A stretch of DNA of 64,000 nt from Saccharophagus degradans 2-40 (GTDB taxonomy: Bacteria; Pseudomonadota; Gammaproteobacteria; Pseudomonadales; Cellvibrionaceae): assembly GCF_000013665.1 (NCBI RefSeq), contig NC_007912.1, positions 1,660,501 to 1,724,500 of the forward strand. Reading direction: 5' to 3'. The translations under genes were made by a program, and so were the position numbers. Below the pieces are notes generated by a model, which searched no databases, had not been told where the DNA came from, and worked only from the letters and a program-made list of their open reading frames with translations. Positions 25,141 to 32,764 of the stretch are shown in pieces (position 1 is the stretch's first letter; the number at the start of each line of letters is the position of its first letter).

Positions 25141-25971
25141 ATGAGATTATTAATTGTTCTATTGTTATTACCGTGTTTGGCGGTTGTTGCTGCGGAGCAG
25201 TCTTCGCAGAAAGTTGAATCTATAACGTTGCTAGATACGCTTACCCAGGGGGCTATGGTTCGAGGGCAGGTGAACGTTAAAGCTGGGGTCGAAGTATTAG
25301 GGCGCAGCCTTCGAATAGATGATGAGGGTTATTTTGTGTTTGGCCTAGGGCGAGATGCCGAGCCAGAGCTAACAATCCTTATTCATCATACCAACGGTAA
25401 CACCGAGAAAAAGACCTATTCCGTGCTGCAGCGCGAATACGACATTCAATATGTTGAAGGGGTTGCGAGCAAATATGTCTCGCCGCCGCCTGAGGTAAGT
25501 CAGCGCATTGCAAATGATGCGGCCATGGTTAAGGCTGCGAGAGCAGAATCTAGGCCTGTAAGTGACTACCGCAAAGGCTTTGACTGGCCCGTAACAGGGC
25601 GAATTTCCGGAGTGTATGGTAGTCAGCGAGTTTTCAATGGTGTGCCTAAGCGGCCGCATTATGGGTTAGACATAGCCCGTCCTGTGGGCACGCCCGTGGT
25701 GGCTCCCGTAGAAGGGCTCGTTACGCTTGCTGAGCCAGATCTCTACTATTCAGGTGGCACAATTATTATCGACCATGGTGACGGAATTTCCTCTACCTTT
25801 ATACACCTAAGCAAAATAGATGTAGCTAAAGGACAGGTGGTAGCAAAAGGAGACAAAATAGGGGAGGTGGGTGCGACTGGTCGAGTTACAGGCCCGCATT
25901 TGGATTGGCGTATTAACTGGTTTGAGCACCGCTTAGATCCCGCGCTAGTATTGCCCCCTCAACCGGAGTAA
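25141..25971 (+). CDS. Exported M23 (LytM-type) metallopeptidase
   Basis: A periplasmic peptidoglycan endopeptidase candidate. The ATG at 25141 begins a typical signal peptide (RLLIVLLLLPCLAVVAAEQ). An in-frame GTG at 25123 would add six residues, and neither start has a clear Shine-Dalgarno. Counting from the GTG, residues about 155-275 form the M23 domain: HYGLD supplies His179 and Asp183, FIHLSK supplies His228, and GPHLDWR supplies His259. The usual HxH pair is HxD here (Asp261), which I recall from a Pseudomonas-like subfamily, so activity is uncertain. The middle region is a beta-rich domain found before M23 in such proteins. The Trm112-like gene follows after about 100 bp. Confidence 0.85.
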   Translation: MRLLIVLLLLPCLAVVAAEQSSQKVESITLLDTLTQGAMVRGQVNVKAGVEVLGRSLRIDDEGYFVFGLGRDAEPELTILIHHTNGNTEKKTYSVLQREYDIQYVEGVASKYVSPPPEVSQRIANDAAMVKAARAESRPVSDYRKGFDWPVTGRISGVYGSQRVFNGVPKRPHYGLDIARPVGTPVVAPVEGLVTLAEPDLYYSGGTIIIDHGDGISSTFIHLSKIDVAKGQVVAKGDKIGEVGATGRVTGPHLDWRINWFEHRLDPALVLPPQPE

Positions 25972-26067
25972 ATATAGCTGGCAAGCAGCCTAGAGAGACA
26001 GGGAAGCTATATTCAGTTAATATTCGCATCTTTGTAAAAAATGGCTAACGACCGTAAGGATGGCTCA

Positions 26068-26259
26068 ATGTTAGATCAAAAATTACTCAGCTTGTTGGTG
26101 TGCCCAGTCACTAAAGCACCGCTAATATACGACGAGCCAAAACAAGAGTTGGTATGTGTTGCTAGCGGTCTTGCTTATCCTATTCGTGACGGTATTCCGG
26201 TGATGTTGGAAGGCGAGGCGCGCGTACTCTCTCAGGAAGAAAAAGAAAGCTATAAATAG
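26068..26259 (+). CDS. Trm112-like (UPF0434/YcaR) small protein
   Basis: A 63-residue protein with the YcaR/Trm112 pattern [16 protein letters not shown] followed by [21 protein letters not shown] and EARVL. The ATG at 26068 is preferred because AAGGA lies about 8 bp upstream and the family starts MLDxKLL; an upstream in-frame ATG (26041) would add nine residues. The canonical CPxC is CPVT, so one cysteine of the zinc-knuckle motif is missing. The Trm112 family acts as a partner of methyltransferases; the role of the bacterial short form is unclear. The HIT gene starts 11 bp downstream, so the two are probably co-transcribed. Confidence 0.85.
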   Translation: MLDQKLLSLLVCPVTKAPLIYDEPKQELVCVASGLAYPIRDGIPVMLEGEARVLSQEEKESYK

Positions 26260-26270
26260 CGGAGGATGTT

Positions 26271-26627
26271 ATGAGTGCAGAAAAGTCGATATTTACCAAA
26301 ATAATGGATGGCGACATACCCGCGCAGAAGGTATACGAGGATGAAGACTGTATTTGTATAAAAGATATCAGTCCTCAAGCGCCGACACATCTACTCATAA
26401 TCCCTCGCAAGCCTATTCCGCGTTTAGTCGATGCTACGATTGAAGATAAAGCGCTACTGGGGCACTTGCTACTAAAAGTAGGCGACCTTGCACGTTTATC
26501 TGGCGTAGATGAAGCATTTAGAGTGGTAATAAACAACGGTGAAGGGGCAGGGCAAACGGTATTTCATTTACATCTGCACCTACTAGGTAACAAAGCTTTC
26601 GACGAAGGCTCGTTGGGCATGCACTAA
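26271..26627 (+). CDS. hinT: HIT family nucleotide-binding hydrolase (HinT-like)
   Basis: 118 residues, the usual HinT length. The N-terminus SIFTKIMDGDIPAQKVYEDED and the histidine triad HLHLH (His99, His101, His103) identify the family. It is a purine nucleoside phosphoramidase in E. coli; the cytoplasmic role here is assumed by homology. A strong GGAGG Shine-Dalgarno stands before the ATG. The gene sits between the Trm112-like gene and alaS, all in the same direction with short gaps. Confidence 0.93.
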   Translation: MSAEKSIFTKIMDGDIPAQKVYEDEDCICIKDISPQAPTHLLIIPRKPIPRLVDATIEDKALLGHLLLKVGDLARLSGVDEAFRVVINNGEGAGQTVFHLHLHLLGNKAFDEGSLGMH

Positions 26628-26681
26628 TTGCCCTTAGTTATTAAACAGAATTCAACACAGCGTTATTGGAAAACAAATTTT

Positions 26682-29309
26682 ATGAAAAGCGCAGAAATCC
26701 GCGAAGCTTTTTTACAATATTTCGAAAGTAAAGGGCATTCGCGTGTAGCAAGTAGCTCATTGGTACCTGGGAATGACCCCACCTTGTTATTTACAAATGC
26801 TGGCATGGTGCAATTTAAAGATGTGTTTCTAGGCCAAGACAATCGCAGTTATAGCCGCGCTACAAGTTCGCAACGATGCGTTCGTGCCGGTGGTAAACAC
26901 AACGACCTAGAAAACGTAGGCTACACTGCGCGTCACCATACATTCTTTGAAATGCTGGGGAATTTTAGCTTTGGTGATTACTTCAAAAAAGACGCAATTA
27001 ATTACGCGTGGGAGTTTTTAACGTCTAAAGAATGGTTGGCGATTCCAACAGAAAAACTATGTGTAACGGTGTATGCCGATGATGATGAAGCATACGGCAT
27101 ATGGGCCAATGATGTTGGTGTGCCCGAAGATCGTATTATCCGTATAGGTGATAACAAAGGCGGCCGCTACAATTCAGATAACTTTTGGGCAATGGGAGAT
27201 ACAGGCCCTTGTGGCCCATGTACCGAAATTTTCTACGACCATGGCGAACATATTTGGGGTGGACGCCCTGGTACACCAGAAGAAGATGGTGACCGCTTTA
27301 TTGAGATTTGGAACGTCGTATTCATGCAGTTTAACCGCAGTGTCGATGGTGAAATGGCGCCGTTACCTAAGCCCTCTGTGGATACGGGCATGGGCTTAGA
27401 GCGTATTGCGGCAGTTATGCAGCATGTTCACAGCAATTATGAAATCGACTTGTTTCAAGCGTTATTAGAGGCTGCTGCGCAAGCAACGCAAGCCGAAGAT
27501 AAGGATGCTAAATCCCTGCGAGTAATTGCGGATCATATTCGCTCCTGTGCGTTTCTTGTTAGCGATGGCGTGTTGCCCTCTAACGAAGGGCGAGGTTATG
27601 TGTTACGCCGCATAATCCGCCGCGCTGTGCGTCACGGCAATAAGCTCGGTCAAACTAAGCCGTTTTTCCACACATTGGTAGCCGCGTTAGTTGAACAAAT
27701 GGGCGAGGCTTACCCAGAGCTTGTGAGAGATCAAGCCAGTATTGAAAAGGTGCTGGCTGCAGAGGAAGATCAATTTGCTAAAACTCTCGAGAAAGGGATG
27801 GTGGTACTCGAGAGCGCCTTGTCAGAATTAAAAGGCACTATAATTCCCGGCGAAGTTATTTTCACTTTGTACGATACCTACGGTTTCCCTGTAGATCTTA
27901 CCAACGACATTGCTCGCGAGCGAGAGCTAACGCTAGATATGGACGGTTATGACGCGCTTATGGAGCAGCAGAAAAAGCGTGCGCGTGAATCAGGCAGTTT
28001 TAAAGTGGACTACAGCGCGACAGCCACTATTGAAGGCCATACTAACTTTGTGGGTTACAGTGAGCTAACCGGCGACGCGAGCGTTACAGCAATTTTGGTT
28101 GATGGGGAAAATGTAGACACCCTCACTGAAGGACAAAGCGGTGTAATTGTTTTAGATACCACTCCATTTTACGGCGAGTCTGGTGGTCAAGCTGGAGACA
28201 CCGGTTATATTGTTTTTGATGGCGCTAAATTTGAAGTGCAGGATTGCCAAAAGTCGGGCGCTAACCATTTACATGTTGGGCAATTGCTAGCAGGCGCGGT
28301 GAAGGTGGGCGATAAAGCTCAGCCTGTCGTAGATTCTGCTGTAAGGCAAGCCACGGCACTTAACCACTCTGCCACTCATCTATTGCACGCTGCGCTTCGT
28401 AAAGTATTGGGCGAACATGTTACGCAAAAAGGCTCGCTAGTGGATTCTGAGCGTTTGCGTTTCGATTTTTCTCATTTTGAGGCTGTAAAGCCTGAAGAGC
28501 TTAAGCAAATAGAAAGCATGGTCAACGAGCAAATTCGCTTGAATAGCCCTGTAGAAACTGAATTGTGTGATATGGAAGCCGCTCAGCAAAAAGGCGCTAT
28601 GGCGCTATTTGGTGAGAAGTATGGCGATGAAGTGCGTGTACTAAGCATGGGCGGAGCGTTCTCTGTCGAGCTGTGTGGTGGTACTCATGTATCGCGCACA
28701 GGTGATATTGGGTTAATTCGAATTACCTCTGAGTCTGGTATTGCATCTGGTGTTCGCCGTATAGAGGCGGTGACGGGTGAAAAAGCGTTAAGCGTTATCG
28801 ATGCTTCTGCAGACACTTTGAATGCAGCGGCTAAACTGTTAAAAGCCTCGCCAGAAAACTTACTAGATAAAGTTGAGCAGTTGATTGCGCAGAATCGTCA
28901 GTTGGAGAAATCCTTGGCGGCGGCGAAGAGCAAGCTGGCATCTTCCTCTGCGGATGAATGGCTAAGCGAAGCTACTGATATAGCAGGTGTTAAAGTATTG
29001 GCTAAAGCGGTAGAGGGAGTTGATGCTAAGTCCTTACGAGATATGATGGATAAGCTCAAAAACAAGCTAGGTACTTCTGCTGTTATCTTGGCTTCTGTCA
29101 ACGACGACAAAATTAGTTTGGTTGCCGGAGTGTCTCAAGATGCAACCTCAAAAATCAAAGCGGGCGATATGGTTAAGCATGTGGCTGGTTTAATTGGAGG
29201 CAAAGGGGGGGGGCGCCCAGATATGGCTCAAGGTGGTGGCACCGATGTGGAAGCCTTGCCTGCGGCTATTGGTTCGGTGTTAGATTGGGCTAAGGGCGTT
29301 ATTGGCTAA
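26682..29309 (+). CDS. alaS: Alanine--tRNA ligase
   Basis: Charges tRNA-Ala with alanine. Starting at the ATG at 26682 ([19 protein letters not shown]) gives 875 residues, against 876 in E. coli; a longer frame from TTG 26628 would add 18 non-conserved residues. Visible signatures are the class II core (GDDPTLLF-like [31 protein letters not shown]), the editing domain with [12 protein letters not shown] and CGGTH, and the C-terminal glycine-rich [15 protein letters not shown]. All expected metal-binding residues (HxxxH, C, H) are present. The alaS-lysC-csrA-tRNA-Ser order is common in gammaproteobacteria. Confidence 0.98.
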   Translation: MKSAEIREAFLQYFESKGHSRVASSSLVPGNDPTLLFTNAGMVQFKDVFLGQDNRSYSRATSSQRCVRAGGKHNDLENVGYTARHHTFFEMLGNFSFGDYFKKDAINYAWEFLTSKEWLAIPTEKLCVTVYADDDEAYGIWANDVGVPEDRIIRIGDNKGGRYNSDNFWAMGDTGPCGPCTEIFYDHGEHIWGGRPGTPEEDGDRFIEIWNVVFMQFNRSVDGEMAPLPKPSVDTGMGLERIAAVMQHVHSNYEIDLFQALLEAAAQATQAEDKDAKSLRVIADHIRSCAFLVSDGVLPSNEGRGYVLRRIIRRAVRHGNKLGQTKPFFHTLVAALVEQMGEAYPELVRDQASIEKVLAAEEDQFAKTLEKGMVVLESALSELKGTIIPGEVIFTLYDTYGFPVDLTNDIARERELTLDMDGYDALMEQQKKRARESGSFKVDYSATATIEGHTNFVGYSELTGDASVTAILVDGENVDTLTEGQSGVIVLDTTPFYGESGGQAGDTGYIVFDGAKFEVQDCQKSGANHLHVGQLLAGAVKVGDKAQPVVDSAVRQATALNHSATHLLHAALRKVLGEHVTQKGSLVDSERLRFDFSHFEAVKPEELKQIESMVNEQIRLNSPVETELCDMEAAQQKGAMALFGEKYGDEVRVLSMGGAFSVELCGGTHVSRTGDIGLIRITSESGIASGVRRIEAVTGEKALSVIDASADTLNAAAKLLKASPENLLDKVEQLIAQNRQLEKSLAAAKSKLASSSADEWLSEATDIAGVKVLAKAVEGVDAKSLRDMMDKLKNKLGTSAVILASVNDDKISLVAGVSQDATSKIKAGDMVKHVAGLIGGKGGGRPDMAQGGGTDVEALPAAIGSVLDWAKGVIG

Positions 29310-29409
29310 CTTTTAGTCGTATTGACCCCAAATCAGCATTGAAAGCGTTGTCAGTCCAAAAAAAGAACTGATTATGTTAACTTTTTTGATTTTTTGGTGT
29401 TTAATTGGC

Positions 29410-29439
29410 GCCCTATTTTAACTTGTTTAAAAATAGGGC
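29410..29439. other. Perfect 10-bp hairpin in the alaS-lysC gap
   Basis: GCCCTATTTT (29410-29419) and AAAATAGGGC (29430-29439) form a perfect 10-bp stem with a 10-nt loop, about 100 bp after the alaS stop and 72 bp before lysC. No T run follows on the plus strand. It could be part of alaS 3' processing or of a lysC leader. I found no lysine riboswitch in this gap. Confidence 0.5.
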
Positions 29440-29510
29440 AGTTTACAAACGCTTTGTTAGGCTAAAAAGCAAACAGGGCTGGTACGAATTACATTGAGTG
29501 GTTTAGGTTA

Positions 29511-30737
29511 ATGAGCCTATTTGTACAAAAATTTGGTGGTACATCAGTAGGAACGGTTGAGCGCATAAAAGCTGTTGCTAAAAAAGTAGCAGGTTTTCGC
29601 GATCAGGGGCACGATATTGTTGTTGCCGTTTCTGCAATGAGCGGCGAAACCAATCGATTGATTGCTTTGGCTAAAGAGATGCAGGCAACTCCTGATCCGC
29701 GTGAGATGGACGTGCTGGTGTCTACCGGTGAGCAGGTAACTATCGCTTTAATGTGTATGGCACTTAAAGATCTTGGTTACGATGCTCGCTCGTATACGGG
29801 TACGCAGGTGAAAATTCTCACCGATAGCTCTCACATGAAAGCCCGTATTCAAGATATTGACGTAGCACCCATGAAGGCAGACTTAGCTGCAGGCCGTGTG
29901 GTAGTTGTAGCCGGTTTCCAAGGCGTAGACGAGAATGGCAATATCACTACACTCGGGCGAGGTGGCTCGGATACCACTGGCGTTGCTTTGGCTGCAGCTT
30001 TAAAAGCTGATGAGTGCCAAATCTATACCGATGTAGATGGCGTTTATACAACAGACCCACGAGTGGTAAGCAGTGCTAAGCGATTAGAGCGCATTACCTT
30101 CGAAGAAATGCTCGAGATGGCTAGCTTGGGGTCGAAAGTTTTACAAATTCGCTCGGTAGAGTTTGCCGGCAAATACAACGTACCGTTACGTGTGCTATCT
30201 ACTTTTGACGATGGCCCCGGAACTTTGATCACCCTCGATGAGGAATATTCTACAATGGAACAACCCGTTGTTTCTGGCATAGCGTTTAACCGCGACGAAG
30301 CCAAAGTGTCTATTTTAGGTATCCCAGATGCACCAGGTGTAGCATCTAAAATATTGGCTCCAATTGGCGACGCTAATATTGAAATTGACGTTATCGTGCA
30401 AAACGTTGCTGCGGATAACACTAACGACCTTACATTTACTGTTAATCGCGCAGATGTTGATAAGGCGCGTGCAGTTGTAGAGCGTGTAGCAACTGAATTA
30501 GGTGCTCGTGAGGTTGTTACTGACGACAAAATTGCAAAAATCTCGATAGTAGGGGTGGGTATGCGCTCCCATGCTGGCGTCGCTTCTACTATGTTTAAGT
30601 CTCTGGCTGCAGATGCTATTAATATTCAGATGATTACCACATCTGAGATTAAGATCTCTGTAATCATTGATGAGCGTTATTTAGAACTGGCTGTTAGAGG
30701 CCTTCACACTGCGTTTGGTTTGGATAAAGACCAGTAG
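29511..30737 (+). CDS. lysC: Aspartate kinase
   Basis: Phosphorylates L-aspartate, the first step toward lysine, threonine, methionine and diaminopimelate. The 408-residue length fits the monofunctional beta-type enzyme. The N-terminus MSLFVQKFGGTSVG carries the KFGGTS signature; TLGRGGSDTT and YTDVDGVYTTDPR belong to the amino-acid kinase fold. Two ACT domains occupy roughly residues 260-405 (VSILGIPDAPGVASKI and ISIVGVGMRSHAGVASTMF), so allosteric control by lysine and/or threonine is expected from the family. Transcription may start in the 200-bp gap after alaS. Confidence 0.97.
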   Translation: MSLFVQKFGGTSVGTVERIKAVAKKVAGFRDQGHDIVVAVSAMSGETNRLIALAKEMQATPDPREMDVLVSTGEQVTIALMCMALKDLGYDARSYTGTQVKILTDSSHMKARIQDIDVAPMKADLAAGRVVVVAGFQGVDENGNITTLGRGGSDTTGVALAAALKADECQIYTDVDGVYTTDPRVVSSAKRLERITFEEMLEMASLGSKVLQIRSVEFAGKYNVPLRVLSTFDDGPGTLITLDEEYSTMEQPVVSGIAFNRDEAKVSILGIPDAPGVASKILAPIGDANIEIDVIVQNVAADNTNDLTFTVNRADVDKARAVVERVATELGAREVVTDDKIAKISIVGVGMRSHAGVASTMFKSLAADAINIQMITTSEIKISVIIDERYLELAVRGLHTAFGLDKDQ

Positions 30738-30947
30738 TGCGTGTGGTTATTTGTGGATTGGTGTGACATGCTTAGTAAATAAGCATGGAAACACCAATTG
30801 CTATGAATAATTGTTCTTGATGTTGGCTGGTGAAACTTAAGTACCCGTGCCAAACTTTTTAGAAGCTTTGGTAATAATGTAAACGGTTAAGTGATGGGCG
30901 GTTAAGATAACCATCAGCGACAGCCAACGCAAAAATGTCGCTGAACT

Positions 30948-30966
30948 CACAGGATGACACTAAGGA
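30948..30966 (+). promoter_or_regulatory. Candidate CsrA-binding site in the csrA leader
   Basis: CACAGGATGA (30948-30957) closely matches the CsrA consensus core ACARGGAUGU and lies about 20 bp before the csrA ATG. A second GGA is in the Shine-Dalgarno AAGGAG (30962-30967). Two closely spaced GGA sites over the ribosome binding site are the usual arrangement for CsrA autorepression in E. coli. Confidence 0.5.
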
Positions 30967-30976
30967 GAAATGCTAG

Positions 30977-31171
30977 ATGTTAATATTAACCCGCCGAATA
31001 GGTGAAACCTTAATGGTTGGTGACGAAGTTACCGTAACCGTTTTGGGTGTTAAGGGTAATCAGGTTCGTATTGGTGTTAATGCACCAAAAGAAATCGCGG
31101 TTCACCGAGAAGAAATTTATCAACGCATACAGCGTGAGAAGCAGGAGCAAGGCGAGCCTGGCAACAGTTAA
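30977..31171 (+). CDS. csrA: Carbon storage regulator CsrA
   Basis: A 64-residue RNA-binding global post-transcriptional regulator. [40 protein letters not shown] is nearly invariant in the family, and the RNA-contacting residues (Leu4, Arg6, and Arg44 of VHREEI) are present. A strong AAGGAG Shine-Dalgarno precedes the ATG. A 239-bp gap after lysC suggests its own promoter. The gene is followed by tRNA-Ser, as in many gammaproteobacteria. Confidence 0.98.
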   Translation: MLILTRRIGETLMVGDEVTVTVLGVKGNQVRIGVNAPKEIAVHREEIYQRIQREKQEQGEPGNS

Positions 31172-31268
31172 TTTGAGCAATTTGGGTATAGTTTAATCAA
31201 ACTTTGTTAAACCTAGGTGTCAGTCTGCATTATTGGTTTAATTTTTTAGTTTTTTTAACTCTAAGTGT

Positions 31269-31296
31269 TTGAATTTTTTGTACATGTTGCTATTAT
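31269..31296 (+). promoter_or_regulatory. Probable sigma70 promoter of tRNA-Ser
   Basis: TTGAAT (31269-31274) and TATTAT (31291-31296) are 16 bp apart, with the -10 element ending 35 bp upstream of the tRNA. A C-rich stretch follows the -10. Confidence 0.55.
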
Positions 31297-31331
31297 TCGC
31301 CCCCCTAGAGACTTAGGTCGATAGGGAAAAC

Positions 31332-31421
31332 GGAGAGGTGGCCGAGTGGCCGAAGGCGCTCCCCTGCTAAGGGAGTATACCTTTACCGGTATCGAGGGTT
31401 CGAATCCCTCCTTCTCCGCCA
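31332..31421 (+). tRNA. tRNA-Ser (anticodon GCT)
   Basis: A 90-nt class II tRNA. The acceptor arm GGAGAGG (31332-31338) pairs with CTTCTCC (31411-31417), followed by discriminator G and an encoded CCA (31419-31421). The anticodon loop CTGCTAA carries GCT at 31366-31368, reading AGC/AGU serine codons. A long variable arm and the GGTTCGAATCC T arm are present. Confidence 0.97.
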
Positions 31422-31432
31422 TTATTTAGTAC

Positions 31433-31463
31433 AAAAAAGCCCCGCTATATGCGGGGCTTTTTT
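31433..31463. terminator. Bidirectional terminator between tRNA-Ser and mgsA
   Basis: AAAAAAGCCCCGC, a 5-nt loop TATAT, then GCGGGGCTTTTTT. The A run on one side and T run on the other make it a rho-independent terminator for the tRNA (plus) and for mgsA (minus). Confidence 0.93.
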
Positions 31464-31494
31464 GTTTCTGCTGTTTGTACTTCTATTGGGGCTT

Positions 31495-31959
31495 TCAGAG
31501 CTTTTTGGTTCTTTCGGCGATATAAGCCTCGTAATCGGGGATTTGCCTCTCGTAGCTCTGTTTGATGAGTGGTGATGTGATAACAAAGTCTGCTGACGCG
31601 GGGTTGCAAGCTACGGGTATGTTCCATACGGCTGCAATGCGCAATAGCGCCTTTACATCGGGGTCGTGAGGCATAGGCTCGAACGGGTCCCAAAAGAAAA
31701 TAAGCACGTCTATTTCGCCGGTAGATATTTTGGCTCCTATTTGCTGGTCGCCACCCAAGGGCCCGCTAATATACTTTTCAACCTTTAAGCCTGTTTCGGC
31801 TGCTAGCTTATAGCCGGTTGTCCCAGTTGCGAAAAGGTCGTGCTGTTCTAGTTCCTTCTTGTGGGTGCACACCCAGTCACTTAGCTCTTGTTTTTTGTTG
31901 TCATGCGCGATTAGCGCTATTTGTTTTCGGCTGGGTAGCGCGCCTGTGCGACTTTTCAA
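31495..31959 (-). CDS. mgsA: Methylglyoxal synthase
   Basis: Converts dihydroxyacetone phosphate to methylglyoxal and phosphate, a bypass of lower glycolysis. It has 154 residues (E. coli 152). Catalytic Asp71 lies in [10 protein letters not shown], and the phosphate-binding ATGTTG is at residues 44-49; [22 protein letters not shown] is the family signature. The start codon is TTG at 31957-31959, supported by AGGAG about 8 bp upstream; no ATG lies close enough to preserve the fold. The weak start may keep levels of this toxic-product enzyme low (inference). Confidence 0.96.
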   Translation of the reverse strand: MKSRTGALPSRKQIALIAHDNKKQELSDWVCTHKKELEQHDLFATGTTGYKLAAETGLKVEKYISGPLGGDQQIGAKISTGEIDVLIFFWDPFEPMPHDPDVKALLRIAAVWNIPVACNPASADFVITSPLIKQSYERQIPDYEAYIAERTKKL

Positions 31960-32109
31960 ATTTATGCTCCTGCTAAGATAGGTTCAATGTTGTTGGTGGT
32001 TAGATTGATTGTAATCTGCGTGCACTAGAACGGCAATTTGCTATAAAATCACCATTCTGAGCGCAAAACAGGCAAAAGCAAAAAAGTTAATCTATTTTCG
32101 TTTTATTGC

Positions 32110-32138
32110 TTGACTCTAAAAGGCCCTATGCCTATTAT
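32110..32138 (+). promoter_or_regulatory. Strong sigma70-type promoter of tRNA-Arg
   Basis: TTGACT (32110-32115) and TATTAT (32133-32138) are separated by 17 bp. The -10 ends 18 bp before the tRNA, followed by a GC-rich discriminator (GCGCCC) typical of stringently controlled stable RNA promoters. Confidence 0.8.
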
Positions 32139-32156
32139 ACGCGCCCTCGACGATAC

Positions 32157-32233
32157 GCGCTCGTAGCTCAGCTGGATAGAGTACCTGGCTACGAACCAGG
32201 CGGTCGGAGGTTCGAATCCTCCCGAGCGCGCCA
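32157..32233 (+). tRNA. tRNA-Arg (anticodon ACG)
   Basis: A 77-nt tRNA. The acceptor GCGCTCG (32157-32163) pairs with CGAGCGC (32223-32229); discriminator G and encoded CCA (32231-32233) follow. The anticodon stem CCTGG/CCAGG encloses CTACGAA with ACG at 32191-32193. The adenosine is expected to be modified to inosine, so the tRNA reads CGU, CGC and CGA. Confidence 0.97.
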
Positions 32234-32246
32234 TCTAAAGACGAAA

Positions 32247-32275
32247 AAGCCTGTCCATTGGACAGGCTTTTTTTT
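32247..32275. terminator. Rho-independent terminator after tRNA-Arg
   Basis: AAGCCTGTCC, a 3-nt loop ATT, then GGACAGGCTT followed by a T run; 13 bp after the CCA end. Confidence 0.93.
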
Positions 32276-32546
32276 GCCTAAAATTTTTTGCTTAATTAAA
32301 TTAATTTTATTTTTCTGTTTAGTGCATAAGCACTTGAATCGCTTCGTTCGTTTTTTTAAAATGCGCGCCACTTTGTTGAAGTCGTTTTAAACGTTCGAAG
32401 TTATCCAGCCAAATAACAATAATCTAGTCGGTCTGGGCTAAGCAACAAAAGTAGTAGGTTGTTCAATTTGTTATTGGGGTTGCTAGGCAATATTGTGTTA
32501 GCAGCTTAATCGAAGGCATATGCCTTGATGTCGGTTGGAGAATGGT
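32276..32546. other. AT-rich intergenic stretch
   Basis: About 270 bp between the tRNA-Arg terminator and a possible small gene. I see no conserved gene, tRNA or clear hairpin in it. Confidence 0.5.
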
Positions 32547-32654
32547 ATGGCACAGTTACGTTTAGTTTTATTACAGCACGCAATTATTACCCGTGGAAAA
32601 CTGTGTGGCAAAATGGGTTTTACTGGTGCTCGCTCTGGTAGTTACTGGTTCTAA
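32547..32654 (+). CDS. Possible 35-residue small protein, unrecognised
   Basis: An ATG at 32547 preceded by TTGGAG (GGAG at 32537-32540, 6-bp spacing) opens a frame beginning MAQLRLVLLQHAIITRGKL, then a Cys-Gly-Lys stretch and an ending of GARSGSYWF before TAA. The N-terminal half could form an amphipathic helix; the C-terminal half is basic and Gly/Ser-rich. It lies alone 110 bp upstream of ggt. I do not recognise the family. It could be a real small protein, a leader peptide or chance. Confidence 0.4.
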   Translation: MAQLRLVLLQHAIITRGKLCGKMGFTGARSGSYWF

Positions 32655-32764
32655 TTTTTAAATTATTCTGCAATATATTCCTATCTAAATTCAGTTACTT
32701 TCTGAATTGTTCTTTTTAAGTTGGTACACTTCGTCGCAATTCTCGGTGAAGGAGTACAGCCTCA

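Noticed and set aside
29310-29510. Lysine riboswitch in front of lysC
   Set aside because: The 200-bp gap shows one 10-bp hairpin but none of the five-helix lysine riboswitch core elements that I could recognise.
30044-30529. 161-codon minus-strand frame inside lysC
   Set aside because: It lies wholly within a conserved gene and shows Ser/Thr-rich shadow composition.
32106-32390. Open frames running through tRNA-Arg on both strands
   Set aside because: They overlap a certain tRNA and its terminator.
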